DNA of 64,000 bases from Acidovorax sp. Root219. Its GTDB lineage: Bacteria; Pseudomonadota; Gammaproteobacteria; Burkholderiales; Burkholderiaceae_C. Location: contig NZ_LMIJ01000005.1 in the NCBI RefSeq assembly GCF_001428665.1, forward strand, positions 16,994 through 80,993. The letters are read 5' to 3'. The notes under the pieces are model-generated. The model had not been told where the DNA came from. It did no database searches and saw only the letters and a program-made list of their open reading frames with translations. The stretch's first letter is position 1; every line of letters starts with the position of its first letter. The position numbers and the translations under genes are program-made. Positions 48,107-58,300 of this stretch are shown in pieces.

Positions 48107-49717
48107 ATGCTTTCAACCCCACCGTCCGCAGGCTCGGCCCTGCTCGCGGCCACCATGGGCACCCTGGCCGCACTGGCCCTCACCGCCTGCGGCGGCAGCG
48201 ACACCAGCGCCCCCGCTGCCAGCCAGCCGCTGGCCCAGGCCTGCCCGACCTACCGCATGGCCACCCTGCCCCATGGCGCGACCATCACCCGCACGGAGCT
48301 GCGCGCGGCCGAGGGCCTGCTGCCCGAGGTGTGCATCGTGCGCGGCGAGATCGTCTCGTCGCCCCAGTCCACCATCCACTGGGCGGTGGAGCTGCCTGCG
48401 GGCACGGTGTGGAACGGCAAGACGCTGACCGTGGGCGGTGGTGCATTCGATGGCTTCATCCCTACCGACGACCCGTGGTACCAGCACATCATCGGCGCAT
48501 CGGCCCACACGTATGTGAAGATGAGCTCCGACTCAGGCCACCTGGCGCCCGGCTTTGCCTGGGGCGCGAGCGACGTGGCGCTGCGCAACCATGCCTTCGA
48601 CGCCAACCACTTCGTGCTGGAGGTGGGCACGGCTATTGCCGCCGACTTCTATGGCAAGCGCCCTGCGCGCCGCTACCACATCGGCCACTCCAACGGCGGG
48701 CGCTCGGCCCTCGCCGCCACGCAGAACTACCCCAAGGACTACGACGGCGTGGTGGCCATGGAGCCCGCCATCAGCCAGCAGGCGCACCAGACCAACCTGG
48801 GGCCCACGCTGCTGCGCCACGTTTTCTCCAAACCCGAGAATTGGATGAGCCCTGCCAAGATCGCGCTGTACGCCAAGGCCGAGACGCAGGCATGCGACGG
48901 GCTCGATGGCCTCAAGGACGGCATCATCGGCAATGTGGCAGCCTGCAACTACGTGCCCACAGACCTGCTGTGCAAGGGCTCCGACAACGACAGCTGCCTG
49001 ACCGCCGGGCAGATCGAATCGGTGCGCCTGATCTACGCCAACAAGGACGTGCCCGTGACCCTGTCGCAGGGCGCGCGCGGCTACCCCGGCTTTGGCCGCG
49101 GCGGCGCGGCCACGTCGGACTGGGAGGCCTATGTCTTCGGCCCCAGTTTCGAGGCGCGCGACTCCTTCAACTACATGGCCGTTTCCGCAGCCGCACGACT
49201 GGTCGAGGGCAACCCGGCTGCCGACCTGCTCCAGCACGACCCCACCCGCTACCAGGCGTCGTACCTGCGCCTGGCGAACCTGATCGACGCGACCAACCCC
49301 GACCTCTCGGCCTTTGCCGACAACGGCGGCAAGCTGCTGATCTGGTACGGCATGGGCGATGCCTGCGTGTCGGTGTACCGCACGGCCGAGTACCTGGACA
49401 GCGTGCGCCAGCGCCTGGGTGCCAGCAAGGTGCAGGGCTTTGCCCGCATGCTGACTTCGCCCTCCAACGGCCACAACCTCGACGGCCCGGGCACCGACCC
49501 CGTGAGCATCGACCTGCTGGCCGCCATGGACGCCTGGCTGGAGCGCGGCAGCGCGCCCGACAAACTGGTGGCCACCCGCTACGAACCCGCTGATCCGCGC
49601 GCCGGCCAGCAGACCCCGGTGCTGCAGCGCCCGGTGTGCGAGTACCCGAAGTTCCCGCGCTATGACGGCAAGGGCGACCCGGCGAAGGCGGAGAGCTTCA
49701 GCTGCGCGGCCGTGTGA
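48107..49717 (+). CDS. Tannase/feruloyl-esterase-family lipoprotein
   Basis: A 536-residue protein with a lipobox (TLAALALTACGG). The tannase family domains follow: ITRTELRAAEGLLPEVCIVRG, then ARRYHIGHSNGGRSALAATQ with nucleophile Ser in GHSNGG, VVAMEPAISQQAH, LLIWYGMGDACVSVYRTAEY and SPSNGHNLDGPG with the probable His. The CS-D-HC disulfide motif of typical feruloyl esterases is not kept: the residue before Ser is His and no Cys follows the catalytic His. It should hydrolyse an ester outside the cytoplasm. The upstream LuxR gene may control it. Confidence 0.87.
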   Translation: MLSTPPSAGSALLAATMGTLAALALTACGGSDTSAPAASQPLAQACPTYRMATLPHGATITRTELRAAEGLLPEVCIVRGEIVSSPQSTIHWAVELPAGTVWNGKTLTVGGGAFDGFIPTDDPWYQHIIGASAHTYVKMSSDSGHLAPGFAWGASDVALRNHAFDANHFVLEVGTAIAADFYGKRPARRYHIGHSNGGRSALAATQNYPKDYDGVVAMEPAISQQAHQTNLGPTLLRHVFSKPENWMSPAKIALYAKAETQACDGLDGLKDGIIGNVAACNYVPTDLLCKGSDNDSCLTAGQIESVRLIYANKDVPVTLSQGARGYPGFGRGGAATSDWEAYVFGPSFEARDSFNYMAVSAAARLVEGNPAADLLQHDPTRYQASYLRLANLIDATNPDLSAFADNGGKLLIWYGMGDACVSVYRTAEYLDSVRQRLGASKVQGFARMLTSPSNGHNLDGPGTDPVSIDLLAAMDAWLERGSAPDKLVATRYEPADPRAGQQTPVLQRPVCEYPKFPRYDGKGDPAKAESFSCAAV

Positions 49718-49729
49718 TACCGGCGGAGG

Positions 49730-51913
49730 TCAGTAACTCGCCCGCAGCGTCACGCTCGCATTGCGCGGCTCGCCGAAGAAGTTGCTGCGGCCCGTGGTGT
49801 ACACGCGCTGCCAGTAGACCTTGTCGGTGAGGTTGTTGAGGTTGAGCGCCACAGTCCAGCGCGGATCGATGCGGTAGCTGATGGCGGCGTTCACCACGCC
49901 GAAGCCGGGGCGGTGGGTGTTGGTGGTGGCGTTGCCGCCGCTGGCACTGCTGTAGGCGTTGACGCCTGCGCCGACACTCAGGCCGTCGAGCAGGCCGTCG
50001 TTGAAGCGGTACTGCGACCACAGCTTGACGCTGTGGTGCGGCGTGAGCGCGTTGAGCGGCAGGCCGCCGCTCGATGTGTCGCGCACGTAGCGGTTCTCGT
50101 TGTAGGCGTAGCCGGCGTAGACATTCCACTGCTTGGTGATGCGGCCCGAGGCTTCGAGCTCCACGCCCTTGCTTTCCACCTCGCCCTGGGCGATGGAGAA
50201 GCCGGTGTTGACCGGGTCGGCCTGGGCGCGGTTGACCTCGCGGATGCGGTAGACGGCAGCACTGGTGGTGAGGGCACGGTCGAAGAACTCGCCCTTGACG
50301 CCCACTTCAAGCTGCTTGCCGACGATGGGGTCGATCACGCCGCCGCCAAAGGCCAGCTGCGTCTGCGGCGTGAAGGCGTCGCTGTAGCTCACATAGCCCG
50401 AGACCTGCGGGGTGAACGCATAGGTCAACCCGGCATAGGGGCTGAGCTTGTGGTCCACCTGGCTGGTGGTCCAGGCGCCGGTGGTGGGCAGCAGGTTGCG
50501 GCTTTGCGTGTCGTACCAGCTCACGCGGGCGCCGAGCACCACCGTGAGCGGGTCGGCCAGGCGCAGGCGGGTCTGGCCGTACAGGCCGTACTGCGAGGTT
50601 TCGGACTGCGCGCGCGCCGTGGCCGGGCGGTCGGGGTACGGCACGGCCGAGTGGTCGGGCGCATACACGTCCTGCACGTAGTAGTTGGCATAGCGGCCCG
50701 AGGTGGAGGCATTGGTGTTGCGGCGCCAGTCTGCCCCCACCACCACATCGTGCTTGCGACCCAGGGCGTTGAAGCTGCCGGTGAGGTTGGCGTCCAGCAC
50801 GTTCTGCTCGATGCGCGTCTGGTTGAACCACAGCATCAGGCTGGTGCGGCCGTTGGTGGGCGTGACCTGGCCGTTGGGCAGGTACAGGTAGTTGGTGGCC
50901 TGGTCGTTGCGGTAGCCGCTCCAGTGCAGGCGGGCGCGCCAGTCGTCGTTGAAGCGGTGCGTGAGTTCGGCGTACACGTACTTCTCGTCCTGCTCGGAGC
51001 GGTTCCAGTCCGCGCCCAGCCAGGTGGAGCGCGGCACATCGAGCAGCGCGCCGGTGGTGTACGAAGGCAGGCCGCCGGTGAGCCAACCGTCGACTTTCTG
51101 CGCGTGCGCGCCGACCAGCAGGCTGGTGGTGGGCGCAAGCTTGAAGTCGAGCGAGCCGGCAATCGCATAGCGGTCGCGCTGGGCGCCGCTCTGGTAGGTG
51201 CCGCCCTCCTGCTTGGCGGCCGAAAGGCGGCCCAGGATGGTGCCGGCCTGGTTGAGCGGGCCGGTCACGTCGACCTCGGCACGCTTGGTGGACCATGAGC
51301 CGAGCTGCACTGCACCCCGCGCCTGGAAGGTATCTTGCGGGCGCTTGCGCACCAGGTTGACGGCACCGCCGGAGCTGGAGACGCCGCTGAACAGCGCGGA
51401 AGGGCCGCGCAGCAGCTCCACCCGGTCGAACAGCACGGAGTCCCACGCGGATGCCGTGCCGGGCGCGGGAACGCCGTCGATCATGTAGTTGTTGATGGCG
51501 AAACCGCGCGACGAGTAAGAGGCCGATTCGCTGTCGAAGCGCTCGGACACATAGCCCAGGGTCTGCTCCAGCACTTCTTCCACATTGCGCATGTTCTGGT
51601 CTTCCATGCGCTGCTGGGTGACCACGCTGATGGACTGGGGGATCTCCTTGAGTTCGGCCGCCGCCTTGCCCACCGTGGCCTGGGTGCTGTTGTAGCGCTC
51701 GGTGCCTTCGGTGCTGGTGCGGTCCTGCTGGGCGCGCACCATGACGGGGGGAAGGTTGGTGCTGCGGGTTCCGCTGGCACTTGCGGCAGGCGCCTTGACG
51801 TCCGTGTTTGCGGTGGTGGATTCCACGCTTTGCGCGCGGGCAGCGGTGGCGCTGGCGAGGGCCATGACGGCCAGCGCCACGGGCGCGAAGGACAAGGGGG
51901 ATCGGGACATCAT
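49730..51913 (-). CDS. TonB-dependent siderophore receptor
   Basis: A 727-residue outer membrane receptor. It has a signal peptide (PLSFAPVALAVMALASATAARAQ). The plug domain follows (EIPQSISVVTQQRMEDQNMR and SRGFAINNYMIDGVPAPGTA, then RVELLRGPSALFSGVSSSGG). The barrel ends GEPRNASVTLRASY, with a terminal aromatic. It resembles FhuA/FpvA-like receptors for ferric siderophores. The start at 51913 gives the signal peptide; a longer frame upstream lacks one. A Fur-like box (52160-52179) lies about 250 bp upstream. It is convergent with the esterase gene. Confidence 0.94.
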   Translation of the reverse strand: MMSRSPLSFAPVALAVMALASATAARAQSVESTTANTDVKAPAASASGTRSTNLPPVMVRAQQDRTSTEGTERYNSTQATVGKAAAELKEIPQSISVVTQQRMEDQNMRNVEEVLEQTLGYVSERFDSESASYSSRGFAINNYMIDGVPAPGTASAWDSVLFDRVELLRGPSALFSGVSSSGGAVNLVRKRPQDTFQARGAVQLGSWSTKRAEVDVTGPLNQAGTILGRLSAAKQEGGTYQSGAQRDRYAIAGSLDFKLAPTTSLLVGAHAQKVDGWLTGGLPSYTTGALLDVPRSTWLGADWNRSEQDEKYVYAELTHRFNDDWRARLHWSGYRNDQATNYLYLPNGQVTPTNGRTSLMLWFNQTRIEQNVLDANLTGSFNALGRKHDVVVGADWRRNTNASTSGRYANYYVQDVYAPDHSAVPYPDRPATARAQSETSQYGLYGQTRLRLADPLTVVLGARVSWYDTQSRNLLPTTGAWTTSQVDHKLSPYAGLTYAFTPQVSGYVSYSDAFTPQTQLAFGGGVIDPIVGKQLEVGVKGEFFDRALTTSAAVYRIREVNRAQADPVNTGFSIAQGEVESKGVELEASGRITKQWNVYAGYAYNENRYVRDTSSGGLPLNALTPHHSVKLWSQYRFNDGLLDGLSVGAGVNAYSSASGGNATTNTHRPGFGVVNAAISYRIDPRWTVALNLNNLTDKVYWQRVYTTGRSNFFGEPRNASVTLRASY

Positions 51914-52159
51914 CGAAGGCCTGTGTACGAAAAAGGTGGAGGAATGCACGCCCCCATCTACACGGCAACACTTCGCGCATGAATGCACGGCAGCGCGCGC
52001 ATGCAGGCCGCTGCACGCAATGGCAGCAACGCGGGGCGGTCGATGGGGGAGCGGGATTGGCTGGCTGGTGCGCAGGTGGATCGCAGCTGGTGCGAACCAC
52101 CGGACGACCGCGAAGGGCCACCCGGCACTGGCTGACAACACGAATAAGGCAATAACCGT

Positions 52160-52179
52160 AACGAGAATCAGTTCTATTT
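52160..52179. promoter_or_regulatory. Possible Fur box upstream of the siderophore receptor
   Basis: AACGAGAATCAGTTCTATTT resembles the 19 bp Fur consensus on either strand (its reverse reads GAACTGATTCTCGTT). It is about 247 bp from the receptor start, which is far, so the true start or promoter may differ. Iron control is expected for this family. Confidence 0.4.
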
Positions 52180-52418
52180 TAGAAGCATTTCAGAGGCATG
52201 CCGACAACCTTGGACCACAAACGGGCATTCGCGCAACACCGGCTTTCACCCATGCCGAGGGCGTTGCGACACCACCCACTGATGGGCACGGCATGTGCCG
52301 ATTCTGTGCATTGCTTCACGACTGGCGGCATGCATACGCCGCGCAAGGCCGGCCTGCCGCCGAACGCCAACACAATCGCACCTGCCAAGCGCTTCACAAC
52401 AACAACCAGGCCCTTTTC

Positions 52419-52673
52419 TTGAAAAAATCCCCTGCACTCAAAGCCCTCCTCGTGGTCCTCATCGGCGTTGCGGCCATCACGCTCTTCGTCGGCAAACGCT
52501 GGTACGACTATGTCAGCAAGGCCAAGTCGCCCTATGAGGAGATCGGCATCGAACTCAATTCCCGCGCGCCGGGGCCACTGAACCGCTGGGGCTGCGCGCA
52601 GCTGCAGGAGCGGTTTGCCAAGTCCGTGCCGCCCTACGGTTGCGCGGCTGGCGACGGCCGGCAGTGGAAGTGA
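52419..52673 (+). CDS. Small membrane-anchored protein
   Basis: An 84-residue protein with a hydrophobic helix (ALKALLVVLIGVAAITLFV) near the N terminus and a soluble tail (WYDYVSKAKSPYEEIGIELN and WGCAQLQERFAKSVPPYGCA) with two Cys. The start is a TTG at 52419 with a weak AGG upstream. The frame stays open further upstream, but with no codon or domain that supports it. It ends 60 bp before the next start. Confidence 0.5.
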   Translation: MKKSPALKALLVVLIGVAAITLFVGKRWYDYVSKAKSPYEEIGIELNSRAPGPLNRWGCAQLQERFAKSVPPYGCAAGDGRQWK

Positions 52674-52732
52674 TGCCCGCTGCCGCCGAGAACCCCTTGC
52701 GCCCCCTCTTCCCTCCCTTGAAACGAGTCACC

Positions 52733-53212
52733 GTGTTCACCAAAATTCTGGCAGCCTCGGCTGTCCTGGCAGCCATCACCCTGGGTGCCGCAGGCAGCGC
52801 CCACGCCCAGAGCTACAAGCTCAACATGCCGCTGCCCGAGGACAGCGACACCGTCCTGCGGGACATCACCGTCACGCCCAAGGGCACCACGGTGACCATC
52901 GTGGTGGGAAACACCACCGAAGAAATCGGTGAGGCTTGCATCCACCCCAACCACCGCCCCGAAGCGTTCACGATCAAGGACCTGGACAGCGGACTGGTGC
53001 TCAAGCAACTGGGAGTCACGGGGATCCGGTCGTGCGCGCGGGGGATGGACACCATCCGGCCGGGCAAGCGCAAGACCGTGAAGGTGCAGTTCGAGGCCCT
53101 GCCGGCCACCGCGCGCCGGCTGCAGGTGGGCGAGAACAACTGCAAGCAGAAGGAAGACGACGACATGCACTACTACTGCTTTGCCGAAGTCGTGCTGAAA
53201 AGCCCGAAGTAA
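52733..53212 (+). CDS. Secreted hypothetical protein
   Basis: A 159-residue protein with a signal peptide (FTKILAASAVLAAITLGAAGSAHAQ). The mature part is an alpha/beta or all-beta domain with EDSDTVLRDITVTPKGTTVT, then IGEACIHPNHRPEAFTIKD and FEALPATARRLQVGENNCKQ; six Cys may form disulfides. I chose the GTG at 52733 because it leads straight into the signal peptide; an ATG at 52673 overlapping the previous stop is also in frame. No known family. Confidence 0.6.
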   Translation: MFTKILAASAVLAAITLGAAGSAHAQSYKLNMPLPEDSDTVLRDITVTPKGTTVTIVVGNTTEEIGEACIHPNHRPEAFTIKDLDSGLVLKQLGVTGIRSCARGMDTIRPGKRKTVKVQFEALPATARRLQVGENNCKQKEDDDMHYYCFAEVVLKSPK

Positions 53213-53414
53213 TTCGCCGTAACCGGCCGCCTGCACACGGGCATCCCGCAAGCCGGCAATGCCGGCCAGGCGCCCGTTATTGGGAGCTGCCGCCCTGGCA
53301 GGCCACCCCCTATTTTTTTGTGGCATCCGTGGCAAATGTCACACACCGGTGCCGCCGTTCCAAGTGTTACTTCCTGGCGCGGCCACAGCCCGTGCGCGTC
53401 TAGATAATCCCCCG

Positions 53415-53464
53415 CATGGAGTGAGGAAAAGGGGCGCGCTGCAAGCGTGCCCCTGGGCTCCATG
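53415..53464 (+). promoter_or_regulatory. Structured leader upstream of the M48 peptidase gene
   Basis: An outer stem CATGGAG/CTCCATG (53415-53421 and 53458-53464) encloses an inner stem GGGGCGCGC/GCGTGCCCC (53431-53439 and 53445-53453) with a GU pair. It sits 42 bp before the peptidase start. It could be a thermosensor, protein-binding leader or riboswitch-like element, but it matches none I know. Confidence 0.4.
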
Positions 53465-53505
53465 GGTCGGACCGAAAAAGCACACACAACCAATCGCGTA
53501 CCTCT

Positions 53506-55356
53506 ATGAAAATCTCTTCTGCCCTGCGCCTGGGCCTGGCCAAATACCTGGCCTATTCGCTGCTCGCGCTGCTGTTGATCCCACTGGCCGCCTACCTGTT
53601 CACAGGGTATGCCCAGCGCGACGAGGACACCCGGTTCATCGCCCGCATCAGCCAGCGCATCGATGCCGAGAAGGCCATGCCCGCAGCCGAGAAGCAGGTG
53701 CAGAAAGACTTCTACCGCGCCAACCCGCCGTCCACCATCTGCACCAACCAGGACCCCGAAGTAGCGGACTACCGCGAGGCCATGTGCGAGACCTATGGCG
53801 AGCTGTGGCAGTTCAACCTGGTGCGCAAGCTGTCGCTGTGGAGCATGGTGGCCGGCGTGGTGCTGCTGGTGGCCGTGCTGGCCCTCGGTGCCCTGGCCTT
53901 CGTCAACCGCAGGCTGCAGTACACCAGCTTCGTCACCGGCTGGCACCTGACCACCTGGGCCAGCGCCACCTCGCTGGTGGTGCAGGGGGCGCTGGCGGTG
54001 TGGCTGTCGTTCTGGGTGACGGCGTTCTTCATGCACAAGTACTGGCCCAAGCTCATCATCCTGGTGGGGATCCTGGTCGCGTGCGGGGTGTTCATGGCGG
54101 TGGTAGGCATCTTCAAGCGGGTGCAGCTGAACAACGGCGTGGATGGCGAGTTGCTCACCGAGGCCGATGCCCCCCTGCTGTGGGCACGCATCCGCCACAT
54201 GGCCGAGCGCTTGAAGACCGAGCCGCCGCGCAACATCGTGGCCGGGATCGACGCCAATTTCTTCGTGACCGAGGCGCCCCTCACCGTGGGCAACCAGCGG
54301 CTCACCGGGCGCACGCTGTTCGTCAGCATCCCCCTGCTGCGCCTGCTCGACCAGGCAGAAGCCGATGCCGTGCTGGGCCACGAGCTGGCGCACTTGCGCG
54401 GCGGCGATACCCAGAGCAGTGCGCTGCTGGGCCCCAAGGTCAGCCAGTACGACCACTACCGCCACGCCATGCGCGAGGGCGGCCTCACGGCCGTGTTCCT
54501 GCCCCTGATCGATCTTTACCGCACCATCTTCGAGGTGGCGCTGGCGCGCGAAAGCCGCGCACGCGAGTTTGAGGCCGACCGCACTGCCGCCCAGCTGGTC
54601 TCGCCCGATGCGATTGCGCAATCACTGGTGAAGATCGCCGCCTATGCGCAGTACCGCTCCAAGATCGAGAGCGAGCTCTTCGGCCAGAACCGCAAGCACG
54701 ACGCCGCCGCGCTGGGCATTGCCAGCTATGTGGCCCAAGGGCTGCCACCCTATGCCGCATCGGCCGATTTCCTCTCGGAGATGAAGACGGCCAACGTACC
54801 CCACCCGTTCGACTCGCACCCCGCCATGCCCGAGCGCATGCGCTCCGTGGGCGTGGCGCTGGCCGAGAGCGACTACGGCGCCATCGTCGTGCGCGTGCCC
54901 GCCGCCACCTGGGCGCAGCAGATCCTCACGGCCGATGCCATCGAGCAGCGCATGTGGGGCGCGTACGAGCAGGCCTTTGCAGCAGAGCACGAGCGCAGCC
55001 TGGCCTACCGCTACGAGCCCGCCAACGACGAAGAGCGTGCGCTGGTGCTGCAGTACTTTCCGCCGGTGCAGTACGCCTTGAAGGGCAACGACACAGTGAC
55101 CGTGAGCATCGAAGGCATCGCCACCTCGGCCGATGGCGTGACCGTGGCCTGGGACGCCATCAAGGCGCTGGAATTCAAGGAGAGCACCTGGGGCAATGCC
55201 CTGATCGTCACCCACCCCGAAAAAGCGGTGATCGGCGCCAAGACCAGCAAGATCAAGCTCGGCGGCCTGAAGAAGGAGAAGGACGCCTTCAACGCCAAGG
55301 TTGGCCACTACTGGCAACGCCACCAGATCATGCGGGCGCAGCAGCAGGAAGCCTGA
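53506..55356 (+). CDS. Membrane-bound M48-family metallopeptidase
   Basis: A 616-residue protein with an N-terminal membrane helix (AKYLAYSLLALLLIPLAAYLF), then further membrane helices (about 105-200). The M48 catalytic domain contains the zinc motif HELAH at 292-296 (AVLGHELAHLRGGD) and the third ligand in REFEADRTAAQL. M48 peptidases such as HtpX and Ste24 relatives cleave membrane or periplasmic proteins. A C-terminal 150-residue domain with EGIATSADGVTVAWDAIKAL is additional. The function may be envelope quality control. Confidence 0.92.
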   Translation: MKISSALRLGLAKYLAYSLLALLLIPLAAYLFTGYAQRDEDTRFIARISQRIDAEKAMPAAEKQVQKDFYRANPPSTICTNQDPEVADYREAMCETYGELWQFNLVRKLSLWSMVAGVVLLVAVLALGALAFVNRRLQYTSFVTGWHLTTWASATSLVVQGALAVWLSFWVTAFFMHKYWPKLIILVGILVACGVFMAVVGIFKRVQLNNGVDGELLTEADAPLLWARIRHMAERLKTEPPRNIVAGIDANFFVTEAPLTVGNQRLTGRTLFVSIPLLRLLDQAEADAVLGHELAHLRGGDTQSSALLGPKVSQYDHYRHAMREGGLTAVFLPLIDLYRTIFEVALARESRAREFEADRTAAQLVSPDAIAQSLVKIAAYAQYRSKIESELFGQNRKHDAAALGIASYVAQGLPPYAASADFLSEMKTANVPHPFDSHPAMPERMRSVGVALAESDYGAIVVRVPAATWAQQILTADAIEQRMWGAYEQAFAAEHERSLAYRYEPANDEERALVLQYFPPVQYALKGNDTVTVSIEGIATSADGVTVAWDAIKALEFKESTWGNALIVTHPEKAVIGAKTSKIKLGGLKKEKDAFNAKVGHYWQRHQIMRAQQQEA

Positions 55357-55389
55357 GCCCGGCCCGCCATGCCGGGCGGGTGGCCCTCC

Positions 55390-58300
55390 TCAATCCGAGA
55401 CCCGCACGCCCTGCACCTGCGTGCCCAGCTTCAGGTACAGCAGGCCATCCGAACCCATCCACCACGGCCCCGCCTGCGGCGGCACCTGGGCCGCGCTGCC
55501 GCTGGGCAGCACCCACTGCGGCACCAGGCGCCATGCCTGGCCTGCCAGAGTCAGGGTGAGCGCGCCCGTGTTGCTGCCCGCCTGCACCGACAGCACCGCA
55601 CCCGGCAGCGCCGTGGTGAAAATGCTGCTGGCCTGGGTTGCGTTGAGCAGCGCGGGCAGCAGCCACTGCCGTGCGCCCTGCCCTGTCTGCAGGTAGATGC
55701 GGCCTTGCTCGTCCACACCGATCTGCGGCGCGCCTGGGGCCGTTCCGCTGCCCGTCCAGTCGGGCCGCAGCACATAGGTCTGCCCGCCGGTGCGCAGCTG
55801 CAGCACGCCTTCGGCGCCGAGCTTCAACGTGGCATCGGGCAAGGCTGCTGTCACGGCATGGGCCAGGCCAGCGAGGTCGGCCACGGCGGGGGCGAACTGC
55901 ACCACCACCCCACCGCGCACCCAGCGCAGCAGGCCCAGCGGGGTGAAGCCCATGCCGTCGGGCAGGCGCGCGTCGATGAGGATGGGCTGGGTGGGCAGCA
56001 GCTGGAAGACCTGGCCACCATCACGTACGAGCAACACGCCCGAGGGCGCCACCTCCAGCCCCTGGGCCATGTTGCCGCCCGACAGGCGGGCCAGGGCGCC
56101 GTTCAATCGTGCAAAGGCCTTGTTGTCCACCGAGATGGATGCCGGCAGGTTGGCAAACGCCATGGGGTCGCCCGGCTGCTGGGCATCGCCCTTGAGCGAG
56201 CCCAGGGTGATCGCGACCACAGCCCCCTGGTCGTTGACCTGCAGGCGCTCGCCAGCCTGCAGGCCCATGCTGCCCACGGCGGGCAAGCTGCCTGCGGGGG
56301 CGGTGAGCAAGCCCACCTGCACGGCCACGGCCAGCGGCTGGGCTTCGACGAGGGTGCCTGCGCTGCCCGCGCTCAGCAGCACCGGCCCGGCCAGCACCAT
56401 GGGCTGGCCCACGGCGCTGGAGGTCATGGAGGCCCAGCCCTCCAGCACCACCAGCACCAGCACGCTTTGCCCATTGACCTCGGCAATGCGCAGCTGCGTG
56501 CCCGGCAGCGCCTGAACGGTAAGCGGCTGGCCGTTGACGATGACCTGCAGTGTGGTCGGCGTGGTGCCCGTGCCGGGCAGCACGATGGTGCCGCCGCCCG
56601 CGCCCGGGCCCACCACCACGGGCAGGGATGGGTTGGTGATGGTGGTGGTGCTGCCGGGGGTGTTGATGGTCGTCGAGGTCGGTCCGGGGTCTTCGGCGGG
56701 CGGGGCGACGACCACCGGTGCGGTGGGCGTGACAGGCGCACTGGCAAGCGATGGCAGGCTGTCGCCCACGGCGTTCGTCGCCCTCACGGTGAAGGTGTAG
56801 GGTGTGCCGTTGGTCAGGGTTGTGATGGTGCAAGTGCGGGGCGCGGCTGCGGCCACCGTGCAGGTACCGCCGGGGGTGCCGGTGACGGTGTAGCCAGTGA
56901 TGGGGCTGCCGCCATTGCTGGCCGGGGCTGTCCACGCCACGGTGGCCTGGGCATTGCCTGCCGTTGCGGCGGTAGCTGTCGGGGCGTCCGGCAGGGTCAT
57001 GGGGGTACCGCTTGCCGTTGCCGGGCCGCTGGTTCCGGCTTCGTTGCGCGCGACCAGGCTGAAGGTGTAAGCCGTGCCGTTGAGCAGGCCGGGCACGGTG
57101 CAGGTGGTTGCGGTGGTGGAACAGACGGCGGTGGACCCACCACCCGTGGTGTCGGTCACCTCGTGGTGGGGCCAGCCGCCCCCACCGGGCGACCAGGAAA
57201 GGGCCAGCGCGGAGTTGCCCGCCGCAGCCACGAAGCTGGTGGGCGAAGCCGGTGCAGCAAGTTGCCGCTGCACCGCGCCCACGTCGCAGCTGCCGCTGGT
57301 GGGGCGCGGCGCGCCGCGCTGGTCCACGGCCGACGCGCTGCATGAGCCCGCCACGCTCAACGCCGGGCTGCCAAGGCCGGGCATCATCGTCTTGGTGGAG
57401 CCTGCGTTCAACGCCAAAAGGCCCAACTGCGGGTCCAGGTTTTGAGCGCCGGTGCAAGTCACGCCGGCCGGGCAGCTTCCCTCCACAATGCTGCCGTCCA
57501 CCGAGATGCTCCCTCCGTTGACATGGAACTGCGAACCGGTCGCCGCAGTATTGCCCCACACAATGGAAGACTTCACGTCGAAGGTACTGCTGGTGATGTG
57601 CACCGCCCCTCCGGAAGTGGCAGAGTTACCCACCAAGGTGGATTGGGTAATAGTGGCGACACTGGTTCCTCCACCGTCCGAAGAGCTTGCGATGGCACCG
57701 CCTGCGCCGGACGCAGCCGTCGCTGAGTTTCCATTGAAAGTGGACTGCGAAATCAGCGTTACCACGTGTCCAAGATTGCCATACAGAAGGACGGCGCCAC
57801 CGACTCCCACCCCAAAATTACCTGGTACGGTATTTCCGTCAAACGAGGACTGCAGAATTTCTGGATTGGCGGTACTTGCCGTCCCAGCATAGACAAACAC
57901 GGCCCCGCCGCCAGTACTGGCCGTGTTGCCCGTGAATGTGGATTGCCGGATGAGAGGACTGCTCACCCCGCCGGAACCGGCCATGCTCGCCAGCGCGCCG
58001 CCCGCCTGAATGGACGAATTGCCGCGAAACAACACATTGGATATGGTCGGGCTGCATACCCTGCCGCTGCCAACAGCACTGCAAAGAAGACCGCCACCTT
58101 TGGTCTCGGAATACTGGCCGATTGAGAAAACGTTTCCGTCGACAATGCTCAGCCCGTCTACCACCGTATCGCTTCGTTGATGGACTCCGTTGCCTGCGGC
58201 ACCGATGACCACGACGTGGCGGCTGTTGTCCGTGTTGTCCCCAGCAACACCAATATCGCCCGACAGCACTGTCAGCCGGTTGTCGCTGCTGCGCTGCGAC

